DNA of 64,000 nt from a bacterium (GCA_018435605.1 JAHDNF010000001.1:1-64000), one strand, 5' to 3'; positions 1-9,213 are shown, counted from the stretch's first letter. The notes: generated by a model from the sequence alone, not told the origin. A program made the numbers and translations.

Positions 1-137
1 TGGTGATGCCTGGGGATAATGTTAGTATAGAAGTGCATTTGATCACACCGATAGCTATGGAAAAAGGGTTGCGGTTTGCAATTCGAGAAGGTGGCAGAAC
101 AGTCGGTGCCGGTCAGGTGACCGAAATTATAGAATAA
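1..137 (+). CDS. tuf: Elongation factor Tu, C-terminal fragment
   Basis: Only the last 44 residues lie in the window; the reading frame starts at base 3. They match domain 3 of EF-Tu: a VMPGDN turn, the [20 protein letters not shown] strand pair and the ending [14 protein letters not shown]-Tu brings aminoacyl-tRNA to the ribosome as a GTP complex. The gene sits directly upstream of rpsJ, the usual str/S10 junction, so the two may be co-transcribed. Cut by the window edge, not truncated in the genome as far as can be seen. Confidence 0.97.
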   Translation, partial: VMPGDNVSIEVHLITPIAMEKGLRFAIREGGRTVGAGQVTEIIE

Positions 138-176
138 TATAGAGAACATTGTAGTTAGACGGAGTTACGTAAACAA

Positions 177-485
177 ATGGATAAACAACGTATTCGTATA
201 AAACTTAAAGCGTATGATCATCGAGTGTTGGATCAGTCGACCGAGGAAATCGTGGAAACTGCAAAAAGAACAGGTGCGCAAATACTCGGCCCGATACCGT
301 TGCCAACAAAGATCGAGCGGTATACTGTTCTCAGATCACCCCATGTGAATAAAAAATCAAGAGAGCAATTTGAAATTAGAACTCATAAACGCCTTCTTGA
401 TGTAGTAGAACCGACGGCTAAAACGATTGACGAACTCCGTAAACTCAATCTACCTGCTGGTGTTGATATTAAAATTAAAATATAA
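177..485 (+). CDS. rpsJ: Ribosomal protein S10
   Basis: 102 residues, the normal length. It starts with the typical [17 protein letters not shown] strand and keeps the GPIPLPT loop, the [20 protein letters not shown] hairpin that inserts into the 30S head, and the [10 protein letters not shown] end. S10 also acts as NusE in antitermination complexes. First gene of the S10 cluster, 39 nt after tuf. No long leader that could hold an L4-type regulatory RNA lies in front of it. Confidence 0.98.
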   Translation: MDKQRIRIKLKAYDHRVLDQSTEEIVETAKRTGAQILGPIPLPTKIERYTVLRSPHVNKKSREQFEIRTHKRLLDVVEPTAKTIDELRKLNLPAGVDIKIKI

Positions 486-518
486 TGGATGGGTTTTTGT
501 GATGAAGGAGGTGTGCTC

Positions 519-1154
519 GTGAGCATTATCCTGTTAGGTAGAAAAAAGGGTATGACACGTATATTCGATGCGAAAGGTGAAGTTATACCTGTTTCTGTTG
601 TAGAAATTAAGCCGGGTACCGTGCTTGATAAAAAGACACAGGAAAAACATCAGTATACAGCATTGCAAGTCGGTTTTGAAGATAGAAAAGAAAAATTGTT
701 AAAAAAACCTCAGAAAGTTTTTTTTGCAAAAATGAATCAATCTCCAAAACGTTATATTCGCGAAAGCAGAGTTTCTCAAGAAATTTTGGATTCATATTCT
801 GCCGGTGATGCCGTAGGATTGACTGTATTTGAAAAAGGCGAATTTGTCGATGTATCCGCAAAGTCGATCGGTAAAGGATTTGCCGGTGTGATGAAGCGAT
901 GGAACTATCGTGGAGGACGCGATTCACATGGTTCGATGTTTCATCGTGCTCCTGGTTCGATAGGAGCGTCTGCCGATCCTTCTCGTGTGTTCAAAGGGAC
1001 AGGTTTACCCGGACGAATGGGCGGAAAAAGGGCTACAGTCCAGAACATCGAAATAGTGGATGTTCGCGAATCGGATAATATCGTATTGCTTAAAGGCGGG
1101 ATTCCCGGACCGCGCGGTGGAGTCGTCGAAATACGCAAGGCCAAGAAAAAGTAG
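519..1154 (+). CDS. rplC: Ribosomal protein L3
   Basis: 211 residues from a GTG start. An in-frame ATG lies 30 nt earlier, but the purine-rich site GAAGGAGG (504-511) is 7 nt before the GTG, and the protein then begins SIILLGRKKGMTRIF as L3 should. The central extension with HGSMFHRAPGSIGASADPSR that reaches the peptidyl-transferase region is intact, as is the GTGLPGRMGG loop. L3 nucleates early 50S assembly. Followed by rplD after 30 nt. Confidence 0.97.
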   Translation: MSIILLGRKKGMTRIFDAKGEVIPVSVVEIKPGTVLDKKTQEKHQYTALQVGFEDRKEKLLKKPQKVFFAKMNQSPKRYIRESRVSQEILDSYSAGDAVGLTVFEKGEFVDVSAKSIGKGFAGVMKRWNYRGGRDSHGSMFHRAPGSIGASADPSRVFKGTGLPGRMGGKRATVQNIEIVDVRESDNIVLLKGGIPGPRGGVVEIRKAKKK

Positions 1155-1184
1155 CCGGTGTTTTATTGAAAGGATGAGTGGATA

Positions 1185-1814
1185 ATGGGAAAAATGGATG
1201 TTTGTAACATAAACGGTGATATTGTCGGTTCGATTGCAATTGACGATACGCATATAAAATATGAACCTAAAACACAAGCGGTTCATGATGTTATTGTAGC
1301 TTATATGGCCAATCAGCGTTCCGGCACTGCGTCGACAAAGACTAGAAACGAAGTAAGCGGAAGTACTAAAAAACCTTGGAGACAGAAAGGTACTGGGCGT
1401 GCCCGCGCAGGAACTATACGATCGCCCTTATGGAAAGGTGGCGGTACTGTTTTTGGTCCTACTCCGCGTGATTACGCTAAAAATATCACCAAGAAAGTGA
1501 AGAAAGCCGCTTTGGCGTCGGTTTTCGCTGATAAAATGGCTTCGCAATCTATACAGATAATTGATGAAATAAAGTATGAAGAGCCTAAAACTAAACAAAT
1601 TGTTTCTTTGTTACAGAAACTCGGTATCCTTGATCAGAAAGTATTGATACTGAAAGCCGCTGTAGATTACGCAGTTCTTAAATCAGCGGATAATATACCA
1701 GGGGTAAATGTAGCAATTGCATCGGATGTTAATGTATATGAGATGCTTGATTGCGAAAAAATACTCATCGAAAAAGATGCTGTGGAAATTTTGCTTCAAA
1801 GATTAAATAAATAA
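1185..1814 (+). CDS. rplD: Ribosomal protein L4
   Basis: 209 residues. The conserved exit-tunnel extension is clear (RSGTASTKTRNEVSGSTKKP, then GTGRARAGTIRSPLWKGGG and FGPTPRDYA). In enterobacteria L4 is also the autogenous repressor of the S10 operon. Here the gene is followed by an unusually large 126-nt gap with its own promoter and hairpins. A second ATG nine bases downstream is a possible alternative start; the first has AAAGGA about 10 nt upstream. Confidence 0.97.
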   Translation: MGKMDVCNINGDIVGSIAIDDTHIKYEPKTQAVHDVIVAYMANQRSGTASTKTRNEVSGSTKKPWRQKGTGRARAGTIRSPLWKGGGTVFGPTPRDYAKNITKKVKKAALASVFADKMASQSIQIIDEIKYEEPKTKQIVSLLQKLGILDQKVLILKAAVDYAVLKSADNIPGVNVAIASDVNVYEMLDCEKILIEKDAVEILLQRLNK

Positions 1815-1823
1815 ATTTTCTTA

Positions 1824-1852
1824 TTGACATAATCATATTCGTTGAGTAAGAT
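1824..1852 (+). promoter_or_regulatory. Internal sigma70-type promoter between rplD and rplW
   Basis: TTGACA (1824-1829) and TAAGAT (1847-1852) are separated by exactly 17 bp. Transcription would begin near 1859, leaving a leader of about 80 nt before rplW. The match is unusually good for a place inside the S10 operon. Seen by motif only; activity is inferred. Confidence 0.6.
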
Positions 1853-1864
1853 GGTGGCCTTTCC

Positions 1865-1926
1865 AATCGGAATAAGGTGTAGAACAAATTACACATATAA
1901 TCGAAACTAAAATTTCGATTATTTTT
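1865..1926 (+). promoter_or_regulatory. Attenuator-like leader before rplW
   Basis: A perfect 10-bp inverted repeat, ATAATCGAAA (1897-1906) and TTTCGATTAT (1913-1922), is followed by TTTT, resembling a weak AT-rich intrinsic terminator. The earlier segment AATCGGAA (1865-1872) can pair over 8 bp (one G-U) with TTTCGATT (1913-1920), which would break that hairpin. A small GTGTA/TACAC hairpin (1877-1894) lies between. Two exclusive pairings are the hallmark of an attenuator, though the ligand, if any, is unknown. Confidence 0.5.
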
Positions 1927-1940
1927 ATTAAGAGGCTGTT

Positions 1941-2219
1941 ATGAAAGAGTTGACACAAATTTTAATTGAACCGGTAATAAGCGAACGTACGACATATTTA
2001 AACGAGATAAATAAATACGTTTTTGTTGTGCAGAAAAACGCAAACAAGATTGAAGTTAAGCATGCTGTTGAAAAATTGTTTAATGTTAAAGTTGACAAAG
2101 TCAATATTGTTAATGTGCAGGGCAAACGTAAAAGACGTCGCTTTAAGATCGGCAAACGACCTGATTGGAAAAAGGCGATTATTACTTTGCAAGAAGGTCA
2201 AAAAATAGAATTAACGTAA
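1941..2219 (+). CDS. rplW: Ribosomal protein L23
   Basis: 92 residues, standard for bacterial L23. It begins KELTQILIEPVISERTTYL and carries the basic KRKRRRFKIGKRPDWKKA loop that contacts 23S rRNA near the tunnel exit, where L23 docks SRP and trigger factor. It is the first gene after the internal promoter and leader, so it may head its own transcript (rplW onward). Spacing to rplB is 18 nt. Confidence 0.97.
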   Translation: MKELTQILIEPVISERTTYLNEINKYVFVVQKNANKIEVKHAVEKLFNVKVDKVNIVNVQGKRKRRRFKIGKRPDWKKAIITLQEGQKIELT

Positions 2220-2237
2220 CACAGGGATGATGAAATC

Positions 2238-3062
2238 ATGGCGATAAAAAAGTACAAACCAACGACACCAACACTTCGATTTACATCGGTTTCGGCGTTT
2301 GATGAAATAACAAAATCGGATCCGGAAAAATCGTTATGTGTTGCGATTGCAAAGAAAAGCGGTCGTAATAACAATGGCCGAATAACTGTCCGCAGGCGAG
2401 GCGGCGGTCATAAAAGAAATTATCGTATCATTGATTTTAAGAGAAACAAGGACGGTATAGAAGCAAAAGTCGTTGCGATTGAATATGACCCAAATAGGTC
2501 AGCTCGAATAGCTTTGTTGCAATATACGGATGGTGAGAAGCGATATATACTTGCTCCTGATGGGCTTGAGGTTGGATCGATTTTATTGTCCGGTGACAAT
2601 GCGGAAATCGAATTAGGGCATTGTATGGAATTGGATAAAATGCCGCTTGGTTTACAAGTGCATAATATTGAATTGAAGCCCGGTAAAGGCGGTCAAATAG
2701 CTAGAAGTGCAGGTAATTCTGCCACTCTAATGGCTAAAGAGGGTGATTATGCGTTTATGAAGTTTCCCTCCGGAGAGGTCAGAAAAACTTCGGTGAAGTG
2801 CAGGGCTACGATCGGTCAGGTTGGTAATACTGATCACGAGAATATATCTTTAGGCAAGGCCGGCAGGTCTAGATGGCTTCGGAAACGTCCAAAAGTTCGC
2901 GGTGTGGCGATGAATCCTGTAGATCATCCTATGGGTGGCGGTGAAGGGCGAACTTCAGGTGGGCGCCATCCTTGTACCCCATGGGGTGTGAAGACTAAAG
3001 GTAAAAAGACTCGCGATCGGCATAAAGCAAGCGATAAATATATAGTTAAACGAAGAAAGTAA
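2238..3062 (+). CDS. rplB: Ribosomal protein L2
   Basis: 274 residues. N-terminal OB-like part with [20 protein letters not shown], central SH3-like barrel, and the highly conserved C-terminal stretch [16 protein letters not shown] next to the peptidyl-transferase centre, followed by the basic tail ending KYIVKRRK. L2 is needed for subunit joining and peptide-bond formation. No unusual residues seen in the conserved loop. Confidence 0.98.
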   Translation: MAIKKYKPTTPTLRFTSVSAFDEITKSDPEKSLCVAIAKKSGRNNNGRITVRRRGGGHKRNYRIIDFKRNKDGIEAKVVAIEYDPNRSARIALLQYTDGEKRYILAPDGLEVGSILLSGDNAEIELGHCMELDKMPLGLQVHNIELKPGKGGQIARSAGNSATLMAKEGDYAFMKFPSGEVRKTSVKCRATIGQVGNTDHENISLGKAGRSRWLRKRPKVRGVAMNPVDHPMGGGEGRTSGGRHPCTPWGVKTKGKKTRDRHKASDKYIVKRRK

Positions 3063-3089
3063 CCAGAAGAATAATATAGAGGAAAAAGC

Positions 3090-3353
3090 ATGGCACGTTC
3101 CATTAAAAAAGGACCTTATGTAAACGATAAGCTACTTTTAAAAGTAGATGTAATGAATAAAAACAATGATCGGAAAGTGATTAAAACATGGTCACGCAGA
3201 TCGATGATTGTCCCTGAGTTTATCGGTCATACATTTGCCGTTCATAATGGGAAAAAGTTTGTGCCGGTGTTTATTTCGGAAAATATGGTTGGGCATAAAC
3301 TGGGTGAATTCGCTCCGACCAGAACATTCAAATCGCATCCGGGCGCTAAATAG
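3090..3353 (+). CDS. rpsS: Ribosomal protein S19
   Basis: 87 residues. Starts [18 protein letters not shown] and keeps the [20 protein letters not shown] core and the [16 protein letters not shown] tail, all diagnostic for S19, which pairs with S13 in the 30S head at the A-site finger. RBS GAGGAAAAAGC precedes the ATG. A 50-nt gap separates it from rplV. Confidence 0.98.
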   Translation: MARSIKKGPYVNDKLLLKVDVMNKNNDRKVIKTWSRRSMIVPEFIGHTFAVHNGKKFVPVFISENMVGHKLGEFAPTRTFKSHPGAK

Positions 3354-3403
3354 TATAACAAAAGTCAATAGCTACTATAGATGCATAAGGAGTTGAAAGT
3401 ATT

Positions 3404-3754
3404 ATGGAGGGGCGAGCTGTTTGGAAATTTGCAAGAATATCGCCGCGGAAAGTGCGGTTGATAGCTGATGAAATACGCGGTAAAGACTTTAACAGTGCTT
3501 TCAATATCGTTAAATTTACGAATAAAAAAGCGGCCGCGATGGTTGAGATGGTTTTAAAATCGGCGTTGGCCAATATTGAGGCTAAAGAAGAAGAGCCGTG
3601 CGATGTAAATAAATTGTTTGTTAAACTGATTCAAGTTGATAACGGGCCAATGTTGAAGCGGTTCCGCCCAAGAGCTATGGGGCGTGCTTTCAGAATAAGA
3701 AAACGAACATCACATATAACGATTGTTATAGCTGATAGCGATTCAGCTAATTAA
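3404..3754 (+). CDS. rplV: Ribosomal protein L22
   Basis: 116 residues. The N-terminal helix (KFARISPRKVRLIADEIRGK) and the C-terminal hairpin with RPRAMGRAFRIRKRTSHITI, whose tip lines the exit tunnel and is the site of macrolide-resistance changes, are intact. The next gene, rpsC, follows after 12 nt with an AAAGGAG site. Confidence 0.97.
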   Translation: MEGRAVWKFARISPRKVRLIADEIRGKDFNSAFNIVKFTNKKAAAMVEMVLKSALANIEAKEEEPCDVNKLFVKLIQVDNGPMLKRFRPRAMGRAFRIRKRTSHITIVIADSDSAN

Positions 3755-3766
3755 AAGGAGCAGTAA

Positions 3767-4426
3767 ATGGGGCAGAAGGTTAATCCTATAGGATTTAGAG
3801 TTACAGTTACTAAAGACTGGCAATCTAAATGGTATGCATCGAAAGCTGACTTTGGAAACCTCTTAAGAGAAGATATACTGATTCGCGCTTTCCTTAAAGA
3901 GAGGCTAAATTTTGCCGGTGTACCGAAAATAGTAATTGAACGCGCAAGCAACCGTGCAAAAATTACTATATACGCCGCTCGCCCCGGAATTATTATAGGA
4001 CGTAAAGGTGCTGAAATAGATAAGTTAAAAGAAGAGTTGGCGCATTTTACGGATAAAGAAATATTTATAGATATAGCTGAAGTGAAAAATCCTGATCTTG
4101 ATGCTCAGCTTGTGGCAGAGAATATCGCTCAACAATTGCAGAGACGTGTTTCGCATAGAAGAGCTATGAAACGGGCTGTAACAAATGCGATGAATCTTGG
4201 CGCCGATGGGATCAAGATATTGTGTTCAGGACGTTTAGGCGGTTCAGAAATGTCGCGAAGCGAAGGTTATAAAGAAGGTAAAATTCCATTGCATACTCTT
4301 AGAGCCGATATCGATTATGGTTTTACCGAGGCGCGCACTACATATGGCGCTATAGGTGTTAAGGTGTGGTTATGCAAGGGCGAGAAATTACCCACACGTA
4401 AAATTACTGAAAAAGAAAGCGAATAA
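3767..4426 (+). CDS. rpsC: Ribosomal protein S3
   Basis: 219 residues. Begins [11 protein letters not shown], contains the KH type II domain with the GxxG loop in [13 protein letters not shown], and the C-terminal domain with [19 protein letters not shown] and [14 protein letters not shown]3 forms part of the mRNA entry site of the 30S subunit and its helicase centre. Length and motifs are normal. Confidence 0.98.
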   Translation: MGQKVNPIGFRVTVTKDWQSKWYASKADFGNLLREDILIRAFLKERLNFAGVPKIVIERASNRAKITIYAARPGIIIGRKGAEIDKLKEELAHFTDKEIFIDIAEVKNPDLDAQLVAENIAQQLQRRVSHRRAMKRAVTNAMNLGADGIKILCSGRLGGSEMSRSEGYKEGKIPLHTLRADIDYGFTEARTTYGAIGVKVWLCKGEKLPTRKITEKESE

Positions 4427-4451
4427 GTTGTAATAAAGGAGCGAGAGACAC

Positions 4452-4874
4452 ATGCCTCTTATGCCAAAGAGAGTCAAATATCGAAAATCACATCGTGGTT
4501 CACGAAGTGGAATCAGTAAGGGCGGAAATCAGATCAGTTTCGGCGAATACGGGTTGCAGGCCTTGGATCGCGGCTGGATAACAAATACTCAGATAGAAGC
4601 CGCACGTATTGCAATGACGCGACATATTAAAAGAAAAGGTAAAGTTTGGATCCGTATTTTCCCTGATAAATCGGTTACCTCGAAACCTGCAGAAACCCGA
4701 ATGGGTAAAGGAAAAGGCGCTCCAGATAAATGGGTATCTGTAATTCGTCCTGGGCGTATGATGTTTGAAATCGAAGGAGTTACCGAAAGTTTAGCTCGTT
4801 CAGCTATACGTTTGGCCGCAACAAAATTTCCAATCAAGACCCGATTTGTGGTCAGAAGTATACATAAGGTTTAA
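4452..4874 (+). CDS. rplP: Ribosomal protein L16
   Basis: 140 residues. [14 protein letters not shown] at the start, [19 protein letters not shown], and the loop [13 protein letters not shown] that reaches toward the A-site tRNA. An AAGGAG site ends about 10 nt before the ATG. The gene is 5 nt from rpmC, so the two are probably translationally coupled. Confidence 0.98.
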   Translation: MPLMPKRVKYRKSHRGSRSGISKGGNQISFGEYGLQALDRGWITNTQIEAARIAMTRHIKRKGKVWIRIFPDKSVTSKPAETRMGKGKGAPDKWVSVIRPGRMMFEIEGVTESLARSAIRLAATKFPIKTRFVVRSIHKV

Positions 4875-4879
4875 ATAAG

Positions 4880-5065
4880 ATGAAGGCAAAAGACTTAAGA
4901 CAGAAAAACAATGAAGAAATGAAAAAGTTGCTGGATGAATATCGCCATGAACTCTTTAATCTGCGTATTCAGAAAAAGACGGGACAAATAGAAAAAGTAG
5001 GAAGAATCCGTGTCGTTAAACGCGAGATTGCCCGGGTTCTTACAGTAATGAACGAGACTAAGTAA
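4880..5065 (+). CDS. rpmC: Ribosomal protein L29
   Basis: 61 residues, all-helical. KAKDLRQKNNEEMKKLLDEY followed by ELFNLRIQKKTGQIEKVGRI is the L29 signature. L29 sits beside L23 at the tunnel exit. Position between rplP and rpsQ is the usual one. Confidence 0.96.
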   Translation: MKAKDLRQKNNEEMKKLLDEYRHELFNLRIQKKTGQIEKVGRIRVVKREIARVLTVMNETK

Positions 5066-5091
5066 CATTCTGAGCTGGGAGATATATTGCT

Positions 5092-5373
5092 ATGACAGTG
5101 ACATCTGAACGCGGATCAAGAAAACAACGTAGTGGAGTTGTTGTTAGTGATAAAATGGATAAAACGGTCATTGTACAGATCGAACGTAAAATCAGCCATC
5201 CGGTATACAAAAAAGTCGTTAAAGTATATATGAAGTGTGCTGTCCATGACCCAAACAATGAAGCAAAAGTCGGCGATTTCGTCACTATTACGGAAACGCG
5301 GCCTTTGAGCAAAACCAAAAGATGGCGTTTATCTGGCATAGTACGAGAAGGAAGAGAGAGAGGAAACGCATAG
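5092..5373 (+). CDS. rpsQ: Ribosomal protein S17
   Basis: 93 residues, an OB-fold primary rRNA-binding protein. Motifs: [19 protein letters not shown] near the N-terminus, [18 protein letters not shown], and [17 protein letters not shown]. The N-terminus is about ten residues longer than in short S17 forms ([11 protein letters not shown]). Its stop codon is 2 nt from the ATG of rplN, so the two are tightly coupled. Confidence 0.97.
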   Translation: MTVTSERGSRKQRSGVVVSDKMDKTVIVQIERKISHPVYKKVVKVYMKCAVHDPNNEAKVGDFVTITETRPLSKTKRWRLSGIVREGRERGNA

Positions 5374-5375
5374 CC

Positions 5376-5744
5376 ATGATACAGATGCAAACTAGATTAG
5401 AAGTAGCTGACAATTCCGGAGCTAAAAAGGTACAATGCATTAAAGTATTAGGTACCAGTAATAAACGTTACGCACGTGTTGGCGATATAATTGTTATATC
5501 TGTAAAAGAAGCGATACCGGACGGTGTTGTTAAAAAGGGCGATGTGCATAAGGCAGTGGTTGTGCGTACTGCGAGTGATATAAAGCGTAAAGACGGGTCG
5601 GTTTTGCGGTTTGATAAAAATGCTGTTGTAATAATAGATGCTCAGAATAACCCTCGTGGAACTCGTATCTTCGGACCGATTGCTCGCGAACTTCGAGATA
5701 AAAATTTTATGAAAATAGTGTCGTTGGCTCCGGAAGTGATATAA
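5376..5744 (+). CDS. rplN: Ribosomal protein L14
   Basis: 122 residues, exactly the usual size, beginning [20 protein letters not shown]. The open frame extends 54 nt upstream into rpsQ, but the ATG right after the rpsQ stop gives the standard protein. GAGAGAGGAAACGCA provides the ribosome site. The TKRD-like [15 protein letters not shown] segment and C-terminal [10 protein letters not shown] are present. L14 forms bridge B8 and binds the silencing factor RsfS in other bacteria. Confidence 0.98.
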   Translation: MIQMQTRLEVADNSGAKKVQCIKVLGTSNKRYARVGDIIVISVKEAIPDGVVKKGDVHKAVVVRTASDIKRKDGSVLRFDKNAVVIIDAQNNPRGTRIFGPIARELRDKNFMKIVSLAPEVI

Positions 5745-5762
5745 AAAGTAAAGGTTATACTA

Positions 5763-6104
5763 ATGAAAACTCAACAAAAAGCACCTATAAAAACATTTCG
5801 TTTGAAAAAAAACGATACTGTACAAATTATCGCAGGCCGCGATAAAGGAAAACTAGGTAAGATTCTTGAAATAAACAAAGAAAAAGGACGGGTATATGTA
5901 GAAGGTATAAATTACCTGACATATTGCGAACGTCCGACCCAGCAAAACCCTAAAGGTAGTATTTCCAAAAAAGAAGGATCGGTTTCTGTGTCCAATATGC
6001 TGTTATATTGTCCGAAATGTGATAAAGGTGTTAGGATAGGAAATAAGAAGACTGCCGAAGGGCTTAAAAATAGAGTATGTACAATCTGTGGTGATATAAT
6101 ATAG
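5763..6104 (+). CDS. rplX: Ribosomal protein L24 with zinc-ribbon tail
   Basis: 113 residues. KOW motif in [20 protein letters not shown], then [20 protein letters not shown], and a C-terminal ribbon with paired cysteines (CPKC near residue 82, CTIC near residue 107) that should bind zinc. L24 is one of the two assembly initiators of the 50S subunit. The Cys4 form is common in several phyla but absent from enterobacterial L24. Confidence 0.97.
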   Translation: MKTQQKAPIKTFRLKKNDTVQIIAGRDKGKLGKILEINKEKGRVYVEGINYLTYCERPTQQNPKGSISKKEGSVSVSNMLLYCPKCDKGVRIGNKKTAEGLKNRVCTICGDII

Positions 6105-6116
6105 AGGTAGTGATCA

Positions 6117-6656
6117 ATGGTACGTTTATTTGAAAAGTATAATACTGAAGTAATCCCTGAAATGGTTAAGCGGTTTGAGTATGATAATGTATCTCAAGTT
6201 CCGCGATTAATGAAACTGGTTATTAATATGGGTATCGGTCAGGGTTCTCGTGATGCCAAGCTGATCGATGTAGCCGCCGCAGAACTAGCATTAATTTCAG
6301 GCCAGAAGCCGGTTATAACCAAAGCTAAACATAGTATAGCCGGTTTTAAGATTAGAGAGGGAATGCCTGTAGGATGTAAGGTTACATTGCGCGGTAAAAG
6401 GATGTTCGAATTTTTAGACCGTTTGATCCATGTGGCTATTCCACGTATCAGGGACTTTAGAGGAATCCCAAGTGATTCTTTTGACGGTTTCGGAAATTAT
6501 ACCTTCGGTTTGGAAGACCAGACGATTTTTCCTGAAGTAAATTTGGATAAAGTAGAGCGTACCCAGGGAATGGACATATCTATCGTAACTACTCCCTGTA
6601 CCGACGAAGAAGCATTTGAAGTATTGCGATTACTCGGATTTCCATTTGAAAAATAA
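6117..6656 (+). CDS. rplE: Ribosomal protein L5
   Basis: 179 residues. Conserved blocks: VPRLMKLVINMGIGQGSRD, GQKPVITKAKHSIAGFKIREG, and the near-C-terminal NYTFGLEDQTIFPEVNLDKV with GMDISIVTT. L5 binds 5S rRNA and bridges to S13. Normal in length and order. Confidence 0.98.
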   Translation: MVRLFEKYNTEVIPEMVKRFEYDNVSQVPRLMKLVINMGIGQGSRDAKLIDVAAAELALISGQKPVITKAKHSIAGFKIREGMPVGCKVTLRGKRMFEFLDRLIHVAIPRIRDFRGIPSDSFDGFGNYTFGLEDQTIFPEVNLDKVERTQGMDISIVTTPCTDEEAFEVLRLLGFPFEK

Positions 6657-6691
6657 TTTGTGAATAATTTTGTAAGGAGGAATATAATCCC

Positions 6692-6877
6692 GTGGCCAAA
6701 AAAGCGCTCGTAGTCAAGGCAAATCAAGAACCTAAGTTTCAGGTTAGAAAATATTATCGATGTACCAATTGTGGACGTCGACGGGGATATTATCGTAAAT
6801 TTAAATTATGTAGAATTTGTTTGCGTAAGTTAGCTGGAGAAGGCCGTATACCGGGGGTAATAAAAGCGAGCTGGTAG
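6692..6877 (+). CDS. rpsZ: Ribosomal protein S14, zinc-binding (type Z)
   Basis: 61 residues from a GTG start with AAGGAGG 15-20 nt upstream. Short C+ form of S14: [20 protein letters not shown] holds the two CxxC pairs that bind zinc, followed by [18 protein letters not shown]. The frame opens [20 protein letters not shown] as expected. S14 completes the 30S head. The standard place is between L5 and S8. Confidence 0.96.
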   Translation: MAKKALVVKANQEPKFQVRKYYRCTNCGRRRGYYRKFKLCRICLRKLAGEGRIPGVIKASW

Positions 6878-6919
6878 ACGGGATTATTAAAAACGTGATT
6901 TTTCGGAGGACGATAGAGT

Positions 6920-7318
6920 ATGACAATGACTGATCCAATAGCTGATTTTCTCACGCGCATTAGAAATGCTACGAGAGCTCAGCATAAAACTGTAGATATA
7001 CCAGCTTCTCGAATTCTTGTTTCAATGGCGGGAGTGCTTAAAGAGGAAGGTTATATTGAAGCGTATGAAGTGATTGAACATCAGGTGCAGAATATATTGC
7101 GTATATCACTTAAGTATACGCCAAAGAATAAATCCGTCATATCCGATTTGTCTCGTATAAGTACACCGGGTAGACGGCATTATACAGGTATTAAAGAAAT
7201 TCCCCGTGTTATGGGTGGTTTGGGTATAGCAATTATGTCAACGCCAAAAGGAATATTAACCGACCGCCAAGCTCGTTATGAACATGTCGGTGGTGAAGTA
7301 CTCTGTTACGTCTGGTAG
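6920..7318 (+). CDS. rpsH: Ribosomal protein S8
   Basis: 132 residues. [16 protein letters not shown] at the start, [19 protein letters not shown] in the middle and GGEVLCYVW at the end. S8 binds helix 21 of 16S rRNA; in E. coli it also represses the spc operon by binding its mRNA near rplE. No obvious copy of that site was looked for by folding. A GGAGG site precedes the ATG. Confidence 0.98.
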   Translation: MTMTDPIADFLTRIRNATRAQHKTVDIPASRILVSMAGVLKEEGYIEAYEVIEHQVQNILRISLKYTPKNKSVISDLSRISTPGRRHYTGIKEIPRVMGGLGIAIMSTPKGILTDRQARYEHVGGEVLCYVW

Positions 7319-7341
7319 TATGATTTTGGAGGATCAGAATA

Positions 7342-7881
7342 ATGTCGCGAATAGGAAGAAAACCGATTGAAATTCCATCGGGTATAACAGTAGATATATC
7401 CGGAAAATTAGTGACGGTAAAAGGGCCTAAAGGCTCCTTGTCTTACACAATGCCTGCGGAAATATCTGTCGAACAAGTTGGAAATAAGCTAATTTGCAAA
7501 CGCGCCAAAAATATACGCTTTCAATGCGCATTGCATGGTTTGGTGCGAAGTTTGATAAATAATATGATTACAGGTGTTAATAGCGGGTTTGCAAAACAGT
7601 TAGAAATACAGGGCGTCGGATACCGTGCGAAGACCGAAGGTAAAAATCTGGTTATGAGTTTAGGTTTTTCCCATCCTGTGGAACATCCGATTCCAAGTGA
7701 TATCAATATATCGGTCGATAAAAATATCATTGCTGTCACCGGAATAGATAAACAGCGAGTCGGTCAGGAAGCCGCAAACATAAGGGGATATTATCCGCCT
7801 GAACCGTATAAAGGCAAAGGTATACGTTATGTCGGCGAACAGGTTAGACGTAAAGCAGGTAAAACAGTAGGTAAAAAATAA
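7342..7881 (+). CDS. rplF: Ribosomal protein L6
   Basis: 179 residues, two tandem L6 folds. SRIGRKPIEIPSGI at the N-terminus, VKGPKGSLSYTMP, and the C-terminal signature RGYYPPEPYKGKGIRYVGE. L6 lies near the sarcin-ricin loop and is involved in factor binding. Good GGAGGATC ribosome site. Confidence 0.98.
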   Translation: MSRIGRKPIEIPSGITVDISGKLVTVKGPKGSLSYTMPAEISVEQVGNKLICKRAKNIRFQCALHGLVRSLINNMITGVNSGFAKQLEIQGVGYRAKTEGKNLVMSLGFSHPVEHPIPSDINISVDKNIIAVTGIDKQRVGQEAANIRGYYPPEPYKGKGIRYVGEQVRRKAGKTVGKK

Positions 7882-7900
7882 CATATAGGTAGTGAGACAA

Positions 7901-8272
7901 ATGGCTAAAGTTAAATCAAGAAAAGAAGCAAGAAAAAAACGACAAGTACGGCTACGTAAGAAATTACTAGGAACGGTGGAATGTCCGAGGCTGTCTGTTT
8001 TTAAGAGTCTTAAACATCTTTATGTTCAATTAATAGATGACAATAACGGCAAGACGCTTTTGGCAGTATCAACCTTATCGAAGGAATACAGCAGTAAGTA
8101 CAATGAAACGGGATGTAATATTCCTGTAGCGAAAAATGTTGGGGCTTTATTATCAGAGAAAGCTAAAGCAAGTAAAATTAGTGAATTGCGTTTTGATAGA
8201 AGCGGTTATAAATATCACGGTGTCGTAAAGGCCTTAGCCGATTCGATTCGCGAAGGCGGGATAACGTTATAA
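7901..8272 (+). CDS. rplR: Ribosomal protein L18
   Basis: 123 residues from ATG. An in-frame GTG nine bases upstream (7892) is possible but would add a non-homologous VRQ. The basic N-terminus ([20 protein letters not shown]), [19 protein letters not shown] and the [21 protein letters not shown] end are typical. L18 carries 5S rRNA to the 50S subunit together with L5. Confidence 0.97.
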   Translation: MAKVKSRKEARKKRQVRLRKKLLGTVECPRLSVFKSLKHLYVQLIDDNNGKTLLAVSTLSKEYSSKYNETGCNIPVAKNVGALLSEKAKASKISELRFDRSGYKYHGVVKALADSIREGGITL

Positions 8273-8288
8273 GGACGGAGGATTGATT

Positions 8289-8777
8289 TTGGAACAAACA
8301 GCGCATGAAATCAGCGAAGTTGTAGTAAGCGTTAATCGCTGTGCCAAGGTGGTAAAAGGCGGTCGTCGGTTCAGTTTTAGCGCACTTATTATAGTGGGTG
8401 ATAAGCATGGATCGGTCGGATTCGGTTTTGGTAAAGCTAACGAAGTATCCGAAGCTATCCGAAAGGCAGTGGAACGTGGTAAGAAAGATATGATATCAGT
8501 TCCTTTACATGGATCTACTGTCCCGCATACGATTAACGGTATTTACGGGGCAGGAAAAGTACTTATAAAACCTGCCGCACCCGGTACGGGCGTGATCGCG
8601 GGTGGTGCGGTTCGCGCTGTTATGGAACTTGCCGGTATACATGATGTTTTGTGTAAATCGCTCGGTTCTAATAATGCGTTGAATGTTGTTCGTGCTACCT
8701 TCGAAGGTCTTAAAGGATTGCGGAGCAAAGAAGAAGTCTTTAAAATGCGAGGGTTGTGGACAGATGAAACTGAGTGA
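8289..8777 (+). CDS. rpsE: Ribosomal protein S5 (TTG start)
   Basis: 162 residues. Double-stranded RNA-binding part with [37 protein letters not shown] and [17 protein letters not shown]. Two in-frame TTG codons lie at the start; the second, 7 nt after the GGAGG at 8277-8281, has the right spacing, while the first (8283) is only 1 nt away. A rare start codon for a ribosomal gene. Its last 14 nt overlap rplO, and no rpmD lies between them. Confidence 0.95.
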   Translation: MEQTAHEISEVVVSVNRCAKVVKGGRRFSFSALIIVGDKHGSVGFGFGKANEVSEAIRKAVERGKKDMISVPLHGSTVPHTINGIYGAGKVLIKPAAPGTGVIAGGAVRAVMELAGIHDVLCKSLGSNNALNVVRATFEGLKGLRSKEEVFKMRGLWTDETE

Positions 8778-9213
8778 TTTAAAAAATAATGAGGGTGCAC
8801 GAAAGTCTAGATATAGGGTAGGCCGCGGAATCGGAAGCGGTAACGGCAAAACATCTGGTCGTGGTCATAAAGGGCAAAAGTCGCGTTCAGGTTATTCCCA
8901 AAAAATAGGATTTGAAGGCGGGCAGATGCCGTTGCAAAGACGTTTACCGAAACGTGGATTTAATAATTATGAGTTCAAAAAGCGTTTTTCTATCATAAAT
9001 TTAGGTCAGTTGAATTCTCTTGAAGACGGAACTGTTGTGACACCTCAATATCTCGTTGAAAACAATATAATTAAACAATATGAAGGCGCGTTGAAAGTGC
9101 TGGGTGAAGGCGAACTTGACAAAAAAATTGAAATACATGCCCATAAGTTCAGTCAATCTGCTATTGAACAGTTGGATAAAAAGAAACTAACTTGGAAAGA
9201 AATACAAAGATAG
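8764..9213 (+). CDS. rplO: Ribosomal protein L15
   Basis: 149 residues. [20 protein letters not shown], the glycine- and arginine-rich [20 protein letters not shown], and [14 protein letters not shown]. The ATG lies inside the end of rpsE in another frame, preceded by GAGGGTTGTGGAC. Most bacteria have rpmD (L30) here; this one does not, so translation of L15 is probably coupled to S5. Confidence 0.97.
   Translation: MKLSDLKNNEGARKSRYRVGRGIGSGNGKTSGRGHKGQKSRSGYSQKIGFEGGQMPLQRRLPKRGFNNYEFKKRFSIINLGQLNSLEDGTVVTPQYLVENNIIKQYEGALKVLGEGELDKKIEIHAHKFSQSAIEQLDKKKLTWKEIQR

Noticed and set aside
137-176. Leader for L4 autoregulation before rpsJ.
   Set aside because: Only 39 nt separate tuf and rpsJ, too short for the known L4-responsive RNA.
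8778-8850. Hidden rpmD between rpsE and rplO.
   Set aside because: The two genes overlap, and no L30-like frame was found nearby.
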